From Trichobilharzia regenti (taxonomy: Eukaryota > Platyhelminthes > Trematoda > Strigeidida > Schistosomatidae): a DNA stretch of 64,000 bases. The DNA is taken from the NCBI GenBank assembly GCA_944472135.2, contig OX235270.1, forward strand, positions 81,167,168 through 81,231,167, read 5' to 3'. How positions within the stretch are numbered: the stretch's first letter is position 1; every line of letters starts with the position of its first letter. Both the position numbers and the translations under genes were made by a program. Below are positions 32,952 to 42,765 of this stretch, one piece after another. The notes below the pieces were generated by a model. That model was given only the letters and a program-made list of their open reading frames with translations, made no database searches and was not told where the DNA came from.

Positions 32952-34576
32952 AGTCCTTAAGGAGTGATAAATATATATACGTATATATTCTATTTAGTAA
33001 CTATGGTTATTTTTGTGCACTAACTAACTAGTCCCGTTATGCTGTCCTGTGTAGAAATGTTTATCATCTAGTTCCAAAAATATTAAAATTTATAATTGTA
33101 GTTTGTTGTAACTACACGTTTAATGAACTTAAAATATCTATGTAGGGTGAAAAAGAGTGTGTAAGAGTCAGACGTATAAGTGCATTGTCATCTTTGAGCA
33201 GTCTGGTGACTGAGGAGTTGAACACTGGAAGTGTGTTTGCATCGCGCACATTAGCTGATAGTCTATTCCAAATGACTGAAAACTTATTTAAGAAGAACTT
33301 GTACCGCACGTAAGTCTGACAGTGCTCCATAGCAGCCAGGTTGTGATGATTTCTAAGATTGTAACTGATGACAGTGGTAGGTTTGGTTATTGGCTCGGAG
33401 GAATGCAAGAGAAGATTAGTTAGCTTATAGTAAAAGATAAGGTTTAGCTTAAGGCGTCTTTTCCAGAGGGGTTCTAATCTTAGTCTTTCACATCACTCAT
33501 GGTATTCCAGACCACTTTCTAAACCAAGAGTTCTTGAAGTAAACAGCCGTTGCACTCCCTCTAACTAAGGCTTGTCATTTTGTCTGAGTCCGCTAAGAAT
33601 AAACAGGCAGCATTCTAAGATAGATCGAACACATACTTTGTATAATAAAACTCTAGTTTCACAACAAAAGAAATTGCGTGTTATGCATCCTATCAGCCTT
33701 CCCGTTTTACGCCTGGCATAATCAGTCTGTTCAGCGAACGTTAGGTTATTAGAGTATCTAATACCGAGACCTACGACTGAGTTGAGCTTAGCTAGTTTTC
33801 GCCCATTTATTTCAAGAGTTAGATCAAGGTTACTGTTGCCAATACAAATCCAGCCGCATTTGTCAATGTTAAAGTTTAGACAGGATTCAGCACACCATGT
33901 TGAGAGACTACTTAGTTCAAGATGTATTTTAGTAACCATATCGCTTAATTCATGAGTGTAGCAGGAGTAGACGACTTGGAGGTCGTCAGCATATAGGAAT
34001 GGTTTGCCTAAGGTGAAGCACTTGCAAATGCTGTTAATGTAGACTGTGAATAAAAGTGGACCTAGGACACTACCTTGCACGACCCCACTTGAGATCTGCC
34101 TAGGATGAGACAATACAGATCCAACTTTGGTTATTTGTACCCTGTTGCTTAGAAATGATTTTAACCAGTTCAGTAATGGGTTGCGAATTCCACAAGAGTA
34201 CAGCTTCTCAAAGAGAATACTGTGAGATACCATGTCAAACGCCCTAGATATATCGAAGTAGAGAAGAACGACTAGCTTACGTGCTTCGCGACTACTAGTG
34301 ATGCAGTTGAAAAAGTCGAAATGGCAAGTAACGCAGGATCTATTTATGAGAAATCCGTGTTGAGACCTTGTAACAAGATCTTCCCTAATTTGGTAGTCTG
34401 ACAATTGATCTTTTACAACTTTCTCCATGATTCGTGAGATAACTGGGGTTATATTTATGTGTCTGTAATTGCGGACGTTTGCCCTATCACCAGATTTGTA
34501 GTGTGGAATTATGAAGCTAGTTTTCCACTCACTAGGGTAAGTGTCATGTTTAATTACTTCAGCACCATCAAATGGT
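32952..34576 (-). mobile_element. second CR1-like LINE, 5'-truncated
   Basis: Minus-strand RT fragments at 33565-34576 and 33112-33408 with a short frameshifted gap between them. Contains YKSGDRANVRNYRHI, YFDISRAFDMVSH (motif A with catalytic Asp), SSGVVQGSVLGPLLF and FLYADDLQVVY. It has the same gene plan as 14368-16914 but a clearly different sequence, so another subfamily. Confidence 0.8.
33565..34576 (-). pseudogene. CR1-like reverse transcriptase palm and thumb
   Basis: Open to 34576, where homology begins (HDTYPSEWKTSFIIPHYKSG). All RT catalytic blocks are present. The frame is lost at about 33565 (RQNDKP). C-terminal sequence continues in another frame at 33112-33408 (VIWNRLSANVRDANTLP). 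The endonuclease domain is absent. Confidence 0.8.
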
Positions 34577-35540
34577 CAATACTGAATTGGCTTCATAGAT
34601 AGCAAACCACACAAAAATTTTGCCTAGATTTATTTCTTTTGTATCAAAAATGCATACATGACACCTATCTAAAGGTGATGTAAGCTCATATGATGAACTG
34701 ATTTCTTAATACTCAGTTTTTTTCGATAGATTATGAGATATAAATAACTTAGAAAATCATCCACAGTTACACTGATTAAACCATCTCGGGGACGTTTCAG
34801 AGAGGATTCATTTGAAACAATAACACAGAGTTAACTGTCAAACGAGGGAAGAGTTAAGAGGTATAGTTGACAATGTACACGCACATTTATTTTGCATCAC
34901 TTTATACCGAAGTATAGCTTCAACTCAACTAATAAATAACGAAAGCCAATAATTACACAAAATTAAATGACGCTTCTGCACGTATTGTGTTTGGTAGTGA
35001 CTGATGATCAGTAGACAAGAGTAAGGCCCTGACAAGAAGACTAAACCATACTGACTCAGGAAAGTAGTTCAAAAGTCGGCCAAAAATGTTTTCAATTGAC
35101 AAAAAGATTTTTCCACTGCTTCATGTTACGAGCGGTCATTGACAAAGAACTTCGCTTAAAGTGGATTTCGTAACTGTTAGCATTTATTAGCAAAATCATA
35201 TTAACAGACGTGAAGAAAGGCCGTATTCTATCCGAAATTACAGTGTCTTTCCCTCATTGCTGAATCCACCAACTTTATTATCAAGCTGTTCTGGTCATAT
35301 TTCACTGCTTTCAACATTTTATACTGCCTGCATACACCGACCAAGTACCTCTAGTAATTCATTTATAACAATTTTTCTTGAGAACTTGATAAAAATTTGG
35401 AATGATATGGTATGTCCCTAAATATATTGCTACACTTAACGACTACAACTGAATGAAGCATGCCTCGTAGTTGTTATATACCTAAGACTTATTCCTTGAT
35501 ATTGATATTATTTGATATTGTTTGATGGTGTCTAGCAAAG
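34577..35540. other. AT-rich stretch, no gene seen
   Basis: No ORF of note, no recognisable element. It borders a hammerhead relic at its right end. Confidence 0.4.
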
Positions 35541-35590
35541 TAATTCATGATGCGCATTCAGTCCCATTTGGGACTCATCAGATGAACCTA
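35541..35590 (-). ncRNA. hammerhead ribozyme relic of Sm-alpha-like SINE
   Basis: Minus strand has the core CTGATGA, then a perfect stem II (GTCCC-AAAT-GGGAC). In place of GAAA it has TGAA. GCGCATC with a possible cleavage triplet ATC follows. Stem I can form: TTCAT pairs with ATGAA. The position-12/13 changes probably kill activity. Schistosome Sm-alpha satellites are known to encode hammerheads with this plan. Confidence 0.65.
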
Positions 35591-35696
35591 TCTGCACTCC
35601 AGTGACATATAGTGTTCTCAATAAAGCTAAACCCAGTACCCACTATGCCTCAAGCAAAACTTCATTCACAAGAATAGTAAACCACAACAGCCACCT

Positions 35697-36008
35697 TGTT
35701 ATGATGCTAGATCTTCTGTCACGAGGTCACTGCTTAACTACTGACCAGTGCCCACTTAACTGGTAAAGCAGAACACGCGAGAATCAGCGGTAAAACCAGG
35801 TTCATTTATTATGACAAAAGTGACTGTATGTATACAAAAATAAGATAGACTGGAAATCAACCAATCCGGTTGAGAGTTTGAATTGTGCAAGCGTCCAATC
35901 AGAAAGCAGGAACAATTGCATGTCAACGACTGGTTAATAACGCAATAATAACTTGACTGAGGCATGATAATGACCTGATAATTGCATGTGTTTTGCCTCT
36001 TCCTAACA
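35697..36008 (-). repeat. Gypsy 3' LTR
   Basis: 312 bp. It is 3 bp longer than the 5' LTR and differs from it by several small indels and substitutions, which points to some time since insertion. Confidence 0.9.
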
Positions 36009-36028
36009 CGTCCCCTTTTAAGATAGGG

Positions 36029-39000
36029 CTACCGGTAGCTTTTGTATTGCGGAATCACTTGTAGGTACTTTGGCGGTCTTGGTTGTCGTTGTGATCTCCT
36101 TGTCTGCTGGGACACTTCGCCTTTGTTTCGACTATTTTGGCCATGTGACGTTTTCGGATCCGTCGTATCTACCAATAGCTCAAATTGTACGTCGGTGGAC
36201 TTTGAATCGTTCAACTGTTTACCAACTAGTCTATTTCTTATTTGATTGGCATGCCTGACCCAAATAAGGTCTCCAACCTTGACCTTGTAAATGACTTGGC
36301 CTTTTCTTCCAACGATCACTCCAGAAACCCATGGGTGATCTCTCCCTATGTAGTCACGAACCAGTACCGACTGACCAACCATGAAACTTCTTTGCTTGGT
36401 GCCATGACGTCTATTGAACCAAAATTCACTATTTCGACCACATTTGCTCCGTCTTGATGGGATCGGGATAATTGTATCCAAAGTAGTACGTAATCTTCTT
36501 CCAAACATAACTTCTGCGGGAGATGTTTGATTTGGGCATGATGGGTTGGTTGTGGTTCGATAAATGAAGAGGAAATTGTGCAATACATCCTCTATCGATC
36601 CCTCCCCGTTTGACTTCTGAAGTGCGCGCTTGAGTGTATCAACAAAACGCTCTGCTTGTCCATTTGACTGAGGATGGTAAGGCGGGCTGCGAATATGCTG
36701 AACACCTAGCCGCTCACAAAACTGTTTGAATTGTTCAGCTGTAAACTGAGGTCCGTTATCGGAAACGATGATCTCTGGAACACCAAATCTGCTGAAAAGC
36801 TGAACCAACTTATTTAATGTTATCGTCACTGTGGTATTTTGCATAATGAAAACCTCCGGCCACTTGGAATACGCGTCGATTACCACGAGAAACTGTTTGC
36901 CATTGATTGGGCCGGCAAAATCTATGTGGATTCTTGACCACGGTTTTCCTGGGTTGGGCCACGGCTGTAGGTCTGTCTTGATAGGCATTTTCAAAGCCTG
37001 AGCACAGCGAGAACATGAGCGAACCATCACTTCTAATTCACGATCGATATTTGGCCAGTAGACGTAACAGCGTGCCAACGATTTCATACGGCCAATACCA
37101 GGATGCGTAAAATGTAGTTGACTCATGACTTTTTGTTGGAGACTTCGAGGCACGACCACACGTTCGCCAAACATAATGCAGTCATTGACCAGGGATAACG
37201 AATGTCGTCGTTGATAGAACTGTTTTAAATCTGGACAATCAATACGCGAGGGCCAGCCACAACGCAGATACTGTTGAACTGACTGTAATGTCGGGTCACG
37301 CTGCGTCTCTCGTTGAACCATGTCGGCTGAGACAGGTAAAGTGTTTATTGCCGTCATCAATACGTGGCACACGTCTTCATCGACAGAAACGCCGGCGATC
37401 ACAGCGTCCTCCTTTGCGGGCTTGTTATAGCTGAGTAAACGCGAGAGGACATCTGCATTCCCGAAATCTTTTGTAGATTTGTACTTGATCTGAAAGTCGT
37501 ATCCTAGTAGCATAGTCGCCCATCGTTGGAGTCGATTGGCTGTATAGACTGGAATACCTTTCTTGGAGCCAAAAATCGATAATAGTGGTTTGTGATCAGT
37601 AAAAAGTGTGAACTTTCGGCCAAGCAGCATTTTGTGGAACTTTTGAATCCCAAACACGAGCGCTAATCCTTCCTTTTCGACCTGACTGTAATTCTGCTCT
37701 ACCTTTGTCAAGGTTCGCGATGCATATGCTATTGGCTTTTCAACACCGTCTGGAAACACATGTGAAATGACAGCGCCAATACCATAGTTGGACGCATCTG
37801 CAGCTAATGTTATATCCAGCTTTGGATTGTAATGTGTTAACAGCAGGTCAGACTGGAGTAATTTCTTGACCTTGATGAAAGCTTGTTGGCATTCTTCTGA
37901 CCAGTTCCATTTAGCATTCTTCATGAGCAACTGATTCATTGGGGCCCTGAGACGATGTAAATCTGGCAGGAACGCACTATAGTAACTGATCATCCCCAGG
38001 AAGGACTGCAACGTACTGAGATTATTAGGGGCAGGCATCTGTTGAATTGCTGACACACTGGAGGGGTCGGGTTTGCGACCATCTTTGTCAAAAATGAATC
38101 CCAGGTACTTCACTGAAGTCATGAAAAAATTGCACTTATCCGGACGTAAATGGAAACCGGAATCACTGAGTATTGTCAGGACTTTATCCAACCGATTGAA
38201 GAGTTCGAATTGAGTTTCTCCTGTGACTATGATATCATCGAGGTAAACGGCCACTCCCGATACACCAGCTAATATTGCATCCATTATCTGTTGGAATATA
38301 GCAGGAGCAGGTTTAACACCATATGGAAGTCGCTGGAACTGATACAGTCCTTTGTGAGTGTTGATTGTCAGAAGCTCTTTAGAATCATCTTCGACCTCGA
38401 TCTGTAGGTATGCCTCAGCTAGATCAAGTTTACTGAAGTATTTACCGCCATTCAGTTTGACAAATAGATCTTGCGGTACTGGTAGTGGATACGGTTGATC
38501 TTCAAGGGCATTATTGAGTCCTGTTGAGAAATCAGCACAAAGTCTGATGGTACCGTTTGCTTTCTTGACAACCACTATGGGGGCTGCCCAGGATGAGTAA
38601 TCGACTGGCTTGATTACGTTCAACTTTTCTAAACGATCCAGCTCTGCATCAAGGGACGATAATGCGGCATACGGTACTGGGCGTTTTGGTCTAAAAACTG
38701 GTTTGGCATCAGGTTTGAGGTATAGTCTGGCTTTTTGTACGGTACAGCAACCCAAAGACTCTTGAAAAACGGCAGCGTGTTTGGTGCGAAGATGACTGAT
38801 GAACTTTGCGGTCGAGTTCGGATGCATCAACATGTTGGTAGGACTATCTGAGCACTGTACATTGGAACAAACTGAGTTCAGTGGGACATCCCAGAGTTTC
38901 ATCTTTTCGATCCAGTCAATACCAAGCAAGTTCAAATCATGACGATTGGTGATGTAGCATGTTCCTTGGAACGAGGTCGACCGGAAAGTTACGTCGCATT

Positions 39001-40216
39001 CAATCTGGCCAGATAATTTCATTACGTCACCCGACGCGTTTCTTGCAGTATGCTCCGTTCTCTGATAAGGTGGACACCCGAGTGCCCGCCACGTCTGGGG
39101 AGATATGATTGTGATATCAGAAGCAGTATCTAACTGTAGTCGAACTGGCTTCTGGTTGATAGAAAGTGTGACAAACTTTCTTTTTGACTCGAAGTCAACT
39201 TTGAAGGTAGCGAACATACTGCTGATTTGAGGTTTCGTCGACCGAGATCGAAACTTTCGTGACTGTGCCATCGTATTGTGAGATCGGATTGATCTAGGTT
39301 TCACTGGGGGACAAAATCCTTCCTTGTGACCATACTTGTTACAGATACTGCATTTATGTCTTTTATACGGGCAAAATTTACCAAAATGCCACGATCCACA
39401 AAACCAACAATTTGTGGGAGGCTTGAAAAAAAAAAAAAAAAAAATGTTTGACTTGACAGCCTGAACAGAAGTAAATTCATGAACTTGACCGTCCTCAATC
39501 AACTTCGTGTCATGCTTTAGATTGATGATTCGCTGGCACTCAGCAGTTACCTCCTGTAAAGTCATGTCCGGTTTGCGTTCAATCTCTGCAAGGATTCGGG
39601 TACGAATATCACTGTCAACTGAAGATTTGAGACCGCAGACAAAGATCAGGCATTTAAACTGGTCATCCGTAAGTGATCGAATTTTCGATCGCTCGCATTC
39701 ACGATTCACCTTACCAGCATAGGTGAGAATATCATCTCCTGGATCTTTGGATATCTTGAAACAATTGTAACGGATACTGAAGAGAGATAACTGTTCACCG
39801 AAAATATTGGTTAACGTTTGAACGGTTTCTTCAAAGTTGAGTTCTCTGGAGTTCTTTGGTAGAATATGATTGACATATTTGTTATGTTCGGCTGGACCAA
39901 GTTTCCGAAGGAGTAGTCTCACTTTGGCCGAATCATCTAGGTGAGCGCATTCAACCCGGAACAGATCTTCATAACGTCGAAACCAAGCTTCAAACGTCAC
40001 GCCTGTTGAAGGTTCGAAATTGAACTCTACAACTGAACTCCCAATAGATTCGGTTTTCTCTGAGTTGGAACTGCCGAGATTTTGAATTGAAAACTGCTTT
40101 GTAAGTTTTTCAATCAAGCTGAGCTGGCAAGCTTCAAACTGTTGCTGTTGTTGATGAAGGAGAAGTTGCATTTGTTCAAATGAAATTGTCATTTGGAAGA
40201 CAGGCTGGATGTACAC
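36029..40216 (-). CDS. Gypsy Gag-Pol polyprotein, single frame
   Basis: 1395 codons. Gag with GVTFEAWFRRYEDLF and VNRECERSKIRSLTDDQFK (about 70-190). Six-Phe run at 259-264 coded by 19 Ts. Two zinc knuckles (C270-C282; C289-C302). Protease DTASD from 363. RT with KLDLAEAYLQIEV and YLDDII near 659. RNase H AADAS near 806 and FTDHKPLLSIF. Integrase zinc finger (HFTHPGIGRM ... CSRCA), Asp in HIDFAGP (about 1100), Asp in VSDNGPQF (about 1152), Glu in QAERFVDTL (about 1188). No frameshift is needed between gag and pol. All catalytic residues are present, so it may be competent. The ATG is 64 bases inside the 5' LTR edge. Confidence 0.92.
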   Translation of the reverse strand: MYIQPVFQMTISFEQMQLLLHQQQQQFEACQLSLIEKLTKQFSIQNLGSSNSEKTESIGSSVVEFNFEPSTGVTFEAWFRRYEDLFRVECAHLDDSAKVRLLLRKLGPAEHNKYVNHILPKNSRELNFEETVQTLTNIFGEQLSLFSIRYNCFKISKDPGDDILTYAGKVNRECERSKIRSLTDDQFKCLIFVCGLKSSVDSDIRTRILAEIERKPDMTLQEVTAECQRIINLKHDTKLIEDGQVHEFTSVQAVKSNIFFFFFFKPPTNCWFCGSWHFGKFCPYKRHKCSICNKYGHKEGFCPPVKPRSIRSHNTMAQSRKFRSRSTKPQISSMFATFKVDFESKRKFVTLSINQKPVRLQLDTASDITIISPQTWRALGCPPYQRTEHTARNASGDVMKLSGQIECDVTFRSTSFQGTCYITNRHDLNLLGIDWIEKMKLWDVPLNSVCSNVQCSDSPTNMLMHPNSTAKFISHLRTKHAAVFQESLGCCTVQKARLYLKPDAKPVFRPKRPVPYAALSSLDAELDRLEKLNVIKPVDYSSWAAPIVVVKKANGTIRLCADFSTGLNNALEDQPYPLPVPQDLFVKLNGGKYFSKLDLAEAYLQIEVEDDSKELLTINTHKGLYQFQRLPYGVKPAPAIFQQIMDAILAGVSGVAVYLDDIIVTGETQFELFNRLDKVLTILSDSGFHLRPDKCNFFMTSVKYLGFIFDKDGRKPDPSSVSAIQQMPAPNNLSTLQSFLGMISYYSAFLPDLHRLRAPMNQLLMKNAKWNWSEECQQAFIKVKKLLQSDLLLTHYNPKLDITLAADASNYGIGAVISHVFPDGVEKPIAYASRTLTKVEQNYSQVEKEGLALVFGIQKFHKMLLGRKFTLFTDHKPLLSIFGSKKGIPVYTANRLQRWATMLLGYDFQIKYKSTKDFGNADVLSRLLSYNKPAKEDAVIAGVSVDEDVCHVLMTAINTLPVSADMVQRETQRDPTLQSVQQYLRCGWPSRIDCPDLKQFYQRRHSLSLVNDCIMFGERVVVPRSLQQKVMSQLHFTHPGIGRMKSLARCYVYWPNIDRELEVMVRSCSRCAQALKMPIKTDLQPWPNPGKPWSRIHIDFAGPINGKQFLVVIDAYSKWPEVFIMQNTTVTITLNKLVQLFSRFGVPEIIVSDNGPQFTAEQFKQFCERLGVQHIRSPPYHPQSNGQAERFVDTLKRALQKSNGEGSIEDVLHNFLFIYRTTTNPSCPNQTSPAEVMFGRRLRTTLDTIIPIPSRRSKCGRNSEFWFNRRHGTKQRSFMVGQSVLVRDYIGRDHPWVSGVIVGRKGQVIYKVKVGDLIWVRHANQIRNRLVGKQLNDSKSTDVQFELLVDTTDPKTSHGQNSRNKGEVSQQTRRSQRQPRPPKYLQVIPQYKSYR
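39426..39444 (-). repeat. 19-nt homopolymer inside gag
   Basis: A19 on the plus strand (T19 in the coding sense), just before the first zinc knuckle. The decayed relative lacks a poly-Phe run here. Any slip of one base would put the reader out of frame and lose the knuckles and pol. Confidence 0.8.
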
Positions 40217-40279
40217 TGGATGATCTGGGTTTTATTTGACTGTATTGAACTGCAATGGATTCGAAACCCCGTCGCCAAT

Positions 40280-40588
40280 TGTTATGATGCTAGATCTTTG
40301 TCACGAGGTCACTGCTTAACTACTGACCAGTGCCCACTTAACTGGTAAAGCAGAACACGCGAGAATCAGCGGTAAAACCAGGTTCATTTATTATGACAAA
40401 AGTGACTGTATGTATACAGAAAATAAGATAGACTGGAAATCAACCAATCCGGTTGAGAGTTTGAATTGTGCAAGCGTCCAATCAGAAGCAGGAACAATTG
40501 CATGTCAACGACTGGTTAATAACGCGATAATAACTTGACTGAGGCATGATAATGACCTGATAATTGCGTGTTTTGCCTCTTCCTAACA
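40280..40588 (-). repeat. Gypsy 5' LTR
   Basis: 309 bp, TGTTAGGAAGAGG at its start on the minus strand. Followed on the inside by ATTGGCGACGGGG, which holds the primer site. Confidence 0.9.
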
Positions 40589-40593
40589 CACCT

Positions 40594-42004
40594 CATAGGC
40601 AACACATACTACCTGACTATAGATTTCTAACTTCTCCGTTAGCATTTGCGAACAGAATTAACTGTCTCTTTTTGTTAGATGAATTCCTACAGTATTGCTT
40701 TGACTGAGTGTTACCTGTTGGGTTAAAAATTGAGGCATTAACGAGTAGTACATTCACAAAGTCTGTCCATCTGAAATGACACGCATTAGTTCCGTTCAAA
40801 AATATCACCAGGTGATTAAAAGTATGAACACTGGATATTCACTCTTATTTCATCTTCATAGACAAAGTTTCATCTAAAACACAAGCTTAACTGGGTACTA
40901 TTCGACGAATTGAATAATTTCATGCCACATTTCATTTCAAACAGATATAAGGTAGAAAAACCAATGCAATCAAGGAGCACCGGAAACATTCCAACCTAAT
41001 GTGTGACTCTTCAGAAGAGTTCATCGAGGCCTTCGACGAAATCTAGATGAAAACTATAATATTTTACTGCTCGCTAGCTTTTTGGCTATCACCACTCCAT
41101 GTCAGCAGAAAAAAGCAATAAGAACACTGATTACTTTTTTGGAACTAAAAATTCTGAAAATATAGTTTTATTTCTTTTTTTGTTAATTTCCTTCGATAAA
41201 TAACATTTTACTATAAGTTGTATGATTTGAGCAAACTGGCTGAAAAAGAGAAGCACTATTAGTAAATAAGCCAACATTCAAGAAGTACAACAAGAATAAA
41301 CATAAAGCAACGAAAATAAATATTACCAGAATACCTCCTTAACACTCAAACATTAAAAAATACACTAAAACACAAGAACTAACTGCAGAAACACACACTG
41401 TGAATGTGTCAGAACAAGAATTTTCGTTACGTGTCCTTCCCGTAATACTAATACTTTCAGAATTCAATATTTTAACAGTACTACTGACTGACTATTCCTA
41501 GCCACAAGATAAGTAAAACAAGGGACCACCTTTAACATTATAAATAACTTCAAAAAAGGGTACAATGTAAATCACTTCATTACAGAAAAGGCGAGCAAGT
41601 GATTATTTTCTTCATACTTATTATCGAACTGAGTTAACTTTTTTTCAAAAAGACTAGTAAGCCAATGAAGAGAAAGTTAGGGAAAAAAGAAACAAACACC
41701 AACTCAACCTACTCCATGACAACATTAGGAAAACAATTCAACTTCCGCAAAATGAATGTAAAAGGTTGAAACCATTTTTGTGTTGATTTCCTGATTGTTT
41801 TGTCTACAAACCTGTGACGTAACACTAGAATATCCAACTAATAAATCAAGAAAATATGGAGAATGTTAATAGTGATTATCACATCGATAAAGTGAGTAAA
41901 CAAACGAAAGAAAACAGAAACAGAAAACTGACACCAAAATTGAAGTAACAACGGAGGTAAAACATTAAAAACATTGTCATTAATGTTTCAAATTTCTGCT
42001 TTCT
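40594..42004. other. AT-rich stretch, no gene seen
   Basis: No convincing ORF. If 42005-42537 is a terminal exon, the right part would be its 3' UTR. Confidence 0.35.
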
Positions 42005-42537
42005 TTAACTTCTTTGGCAAGGTACATGTCCTCCGTTGCCCAAACGAACTTGACGACGTTGAAAACCGTGATTAATCAATGGGCCCCGGCGAAGACATTT
42101 GGAACGTTGAGCATCCACGCAAAGATTTGTGTGGTGATTGTTATTATGCTTCCGACTAGCATTCCAACGCGCTAGTATCTGACGTGATCCATTTGTATTT
42201 ATATTCGAAGACTGATGTATGTGACCAGGTCGTAATCCATTTCGAGAATGAACTTTCAGTGTTTCCGTTTTCGATGATACACGACTAATCACGTTCGTAG
42301 GAACAATGGCAGGAAACTGTTTGTTCTTTATTGATTTATCATTATTTTTAGTTTTCACACGAGGTTCAACATATCTTTCTGGACTGCAGTGGGAACTGTA
42401 ACAGTTATAGTCACTATGTGCTGAAGGGGAACGCGAATGGTGTTCAGTTTCATTATCTGAACGTCGACCAGCTACTGAATGTGGGCGACTTGGATAACCA
42501 TCATCTGGATCGAATTGCATAAATGACCAATCAGATC
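42005..42537 (-). CDS. candidate terminal exon of a host gene, function unknown
   Basis: Open from an acceptor-like TATGTTATAG (ending 42538) through GSDWSFMQFDPDDGYPSRPH to TAA at 42005. About 177 codons, rich in Ser, His, Asn and Arg (for example HHSRSPSAHSDYNCYSSHC), consistent with a disordered C-terminal tail. There is no resemblance to the mobile elements nearby, and composition is less AT-rich than the flanks. I do not recognise the protein. Upstream exons would lie at higher coordinates on this strand; I could not find the next one with confidence. Confidence 0.5.
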
Positions 42538-42730
42538 CTATAACATAATATGAATGAAAATAAACAACAAAATAATGTCAATAAACCTAGGAATACTGAC
42601 AAAATTACCAATCAGAGAAATTGAACAAATTAACAGACAAGAAGAGTCTGAAATTACAAATGCTTCATACGGATTTTTGCGATAGCATTGTAATTTACAC
42701 ATAAAATTACACTTAGATAATGTATCTCAG
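42538..42730. other. putative intron start of the 42005-42537 gene
   Basis: AT-rich non-coding bases directly upstream of the acceptor; they run into a hammerhead relic. Confidence 0.3.
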
Positions 42731-42765
42731 GTAGGACGAAATGTGTATCACGTATTCCACTTCTC
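42731..42765 (+). ncRNA. truncated hammerhead relic (Sm-alpha-like)
   Basis: Contains GGACGAAATGTGTATC followed by ACGTATTCCACTTCT. This parallels GAACGAAATACGCATC then GTGGATTCCACTACT at 54779. The GAAAT-N4-ATC block is shared, but the CTGATGA half is missing. Confidence 0.5.

Larger units (their letters stand above)
35697..40588 (-). mobile_element. complete Gypsy-type LTR retrotransposon with 5-bp target duplication
   Basis: LTRs 35697-36008 and 40280-40588, both TGTTATGATG ... CCTAACA (plus strand), differing at a handful of sites. Target duplication CACCT at 35692-35696 and 40589-40593. A single gag-pol frame of 1395 codons lies between. Primer site near 40260-40277 (minus strand TGGCGACGGGGTTTCGAA). 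Structurally the most intact element in the window. Confidence 0.92.
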
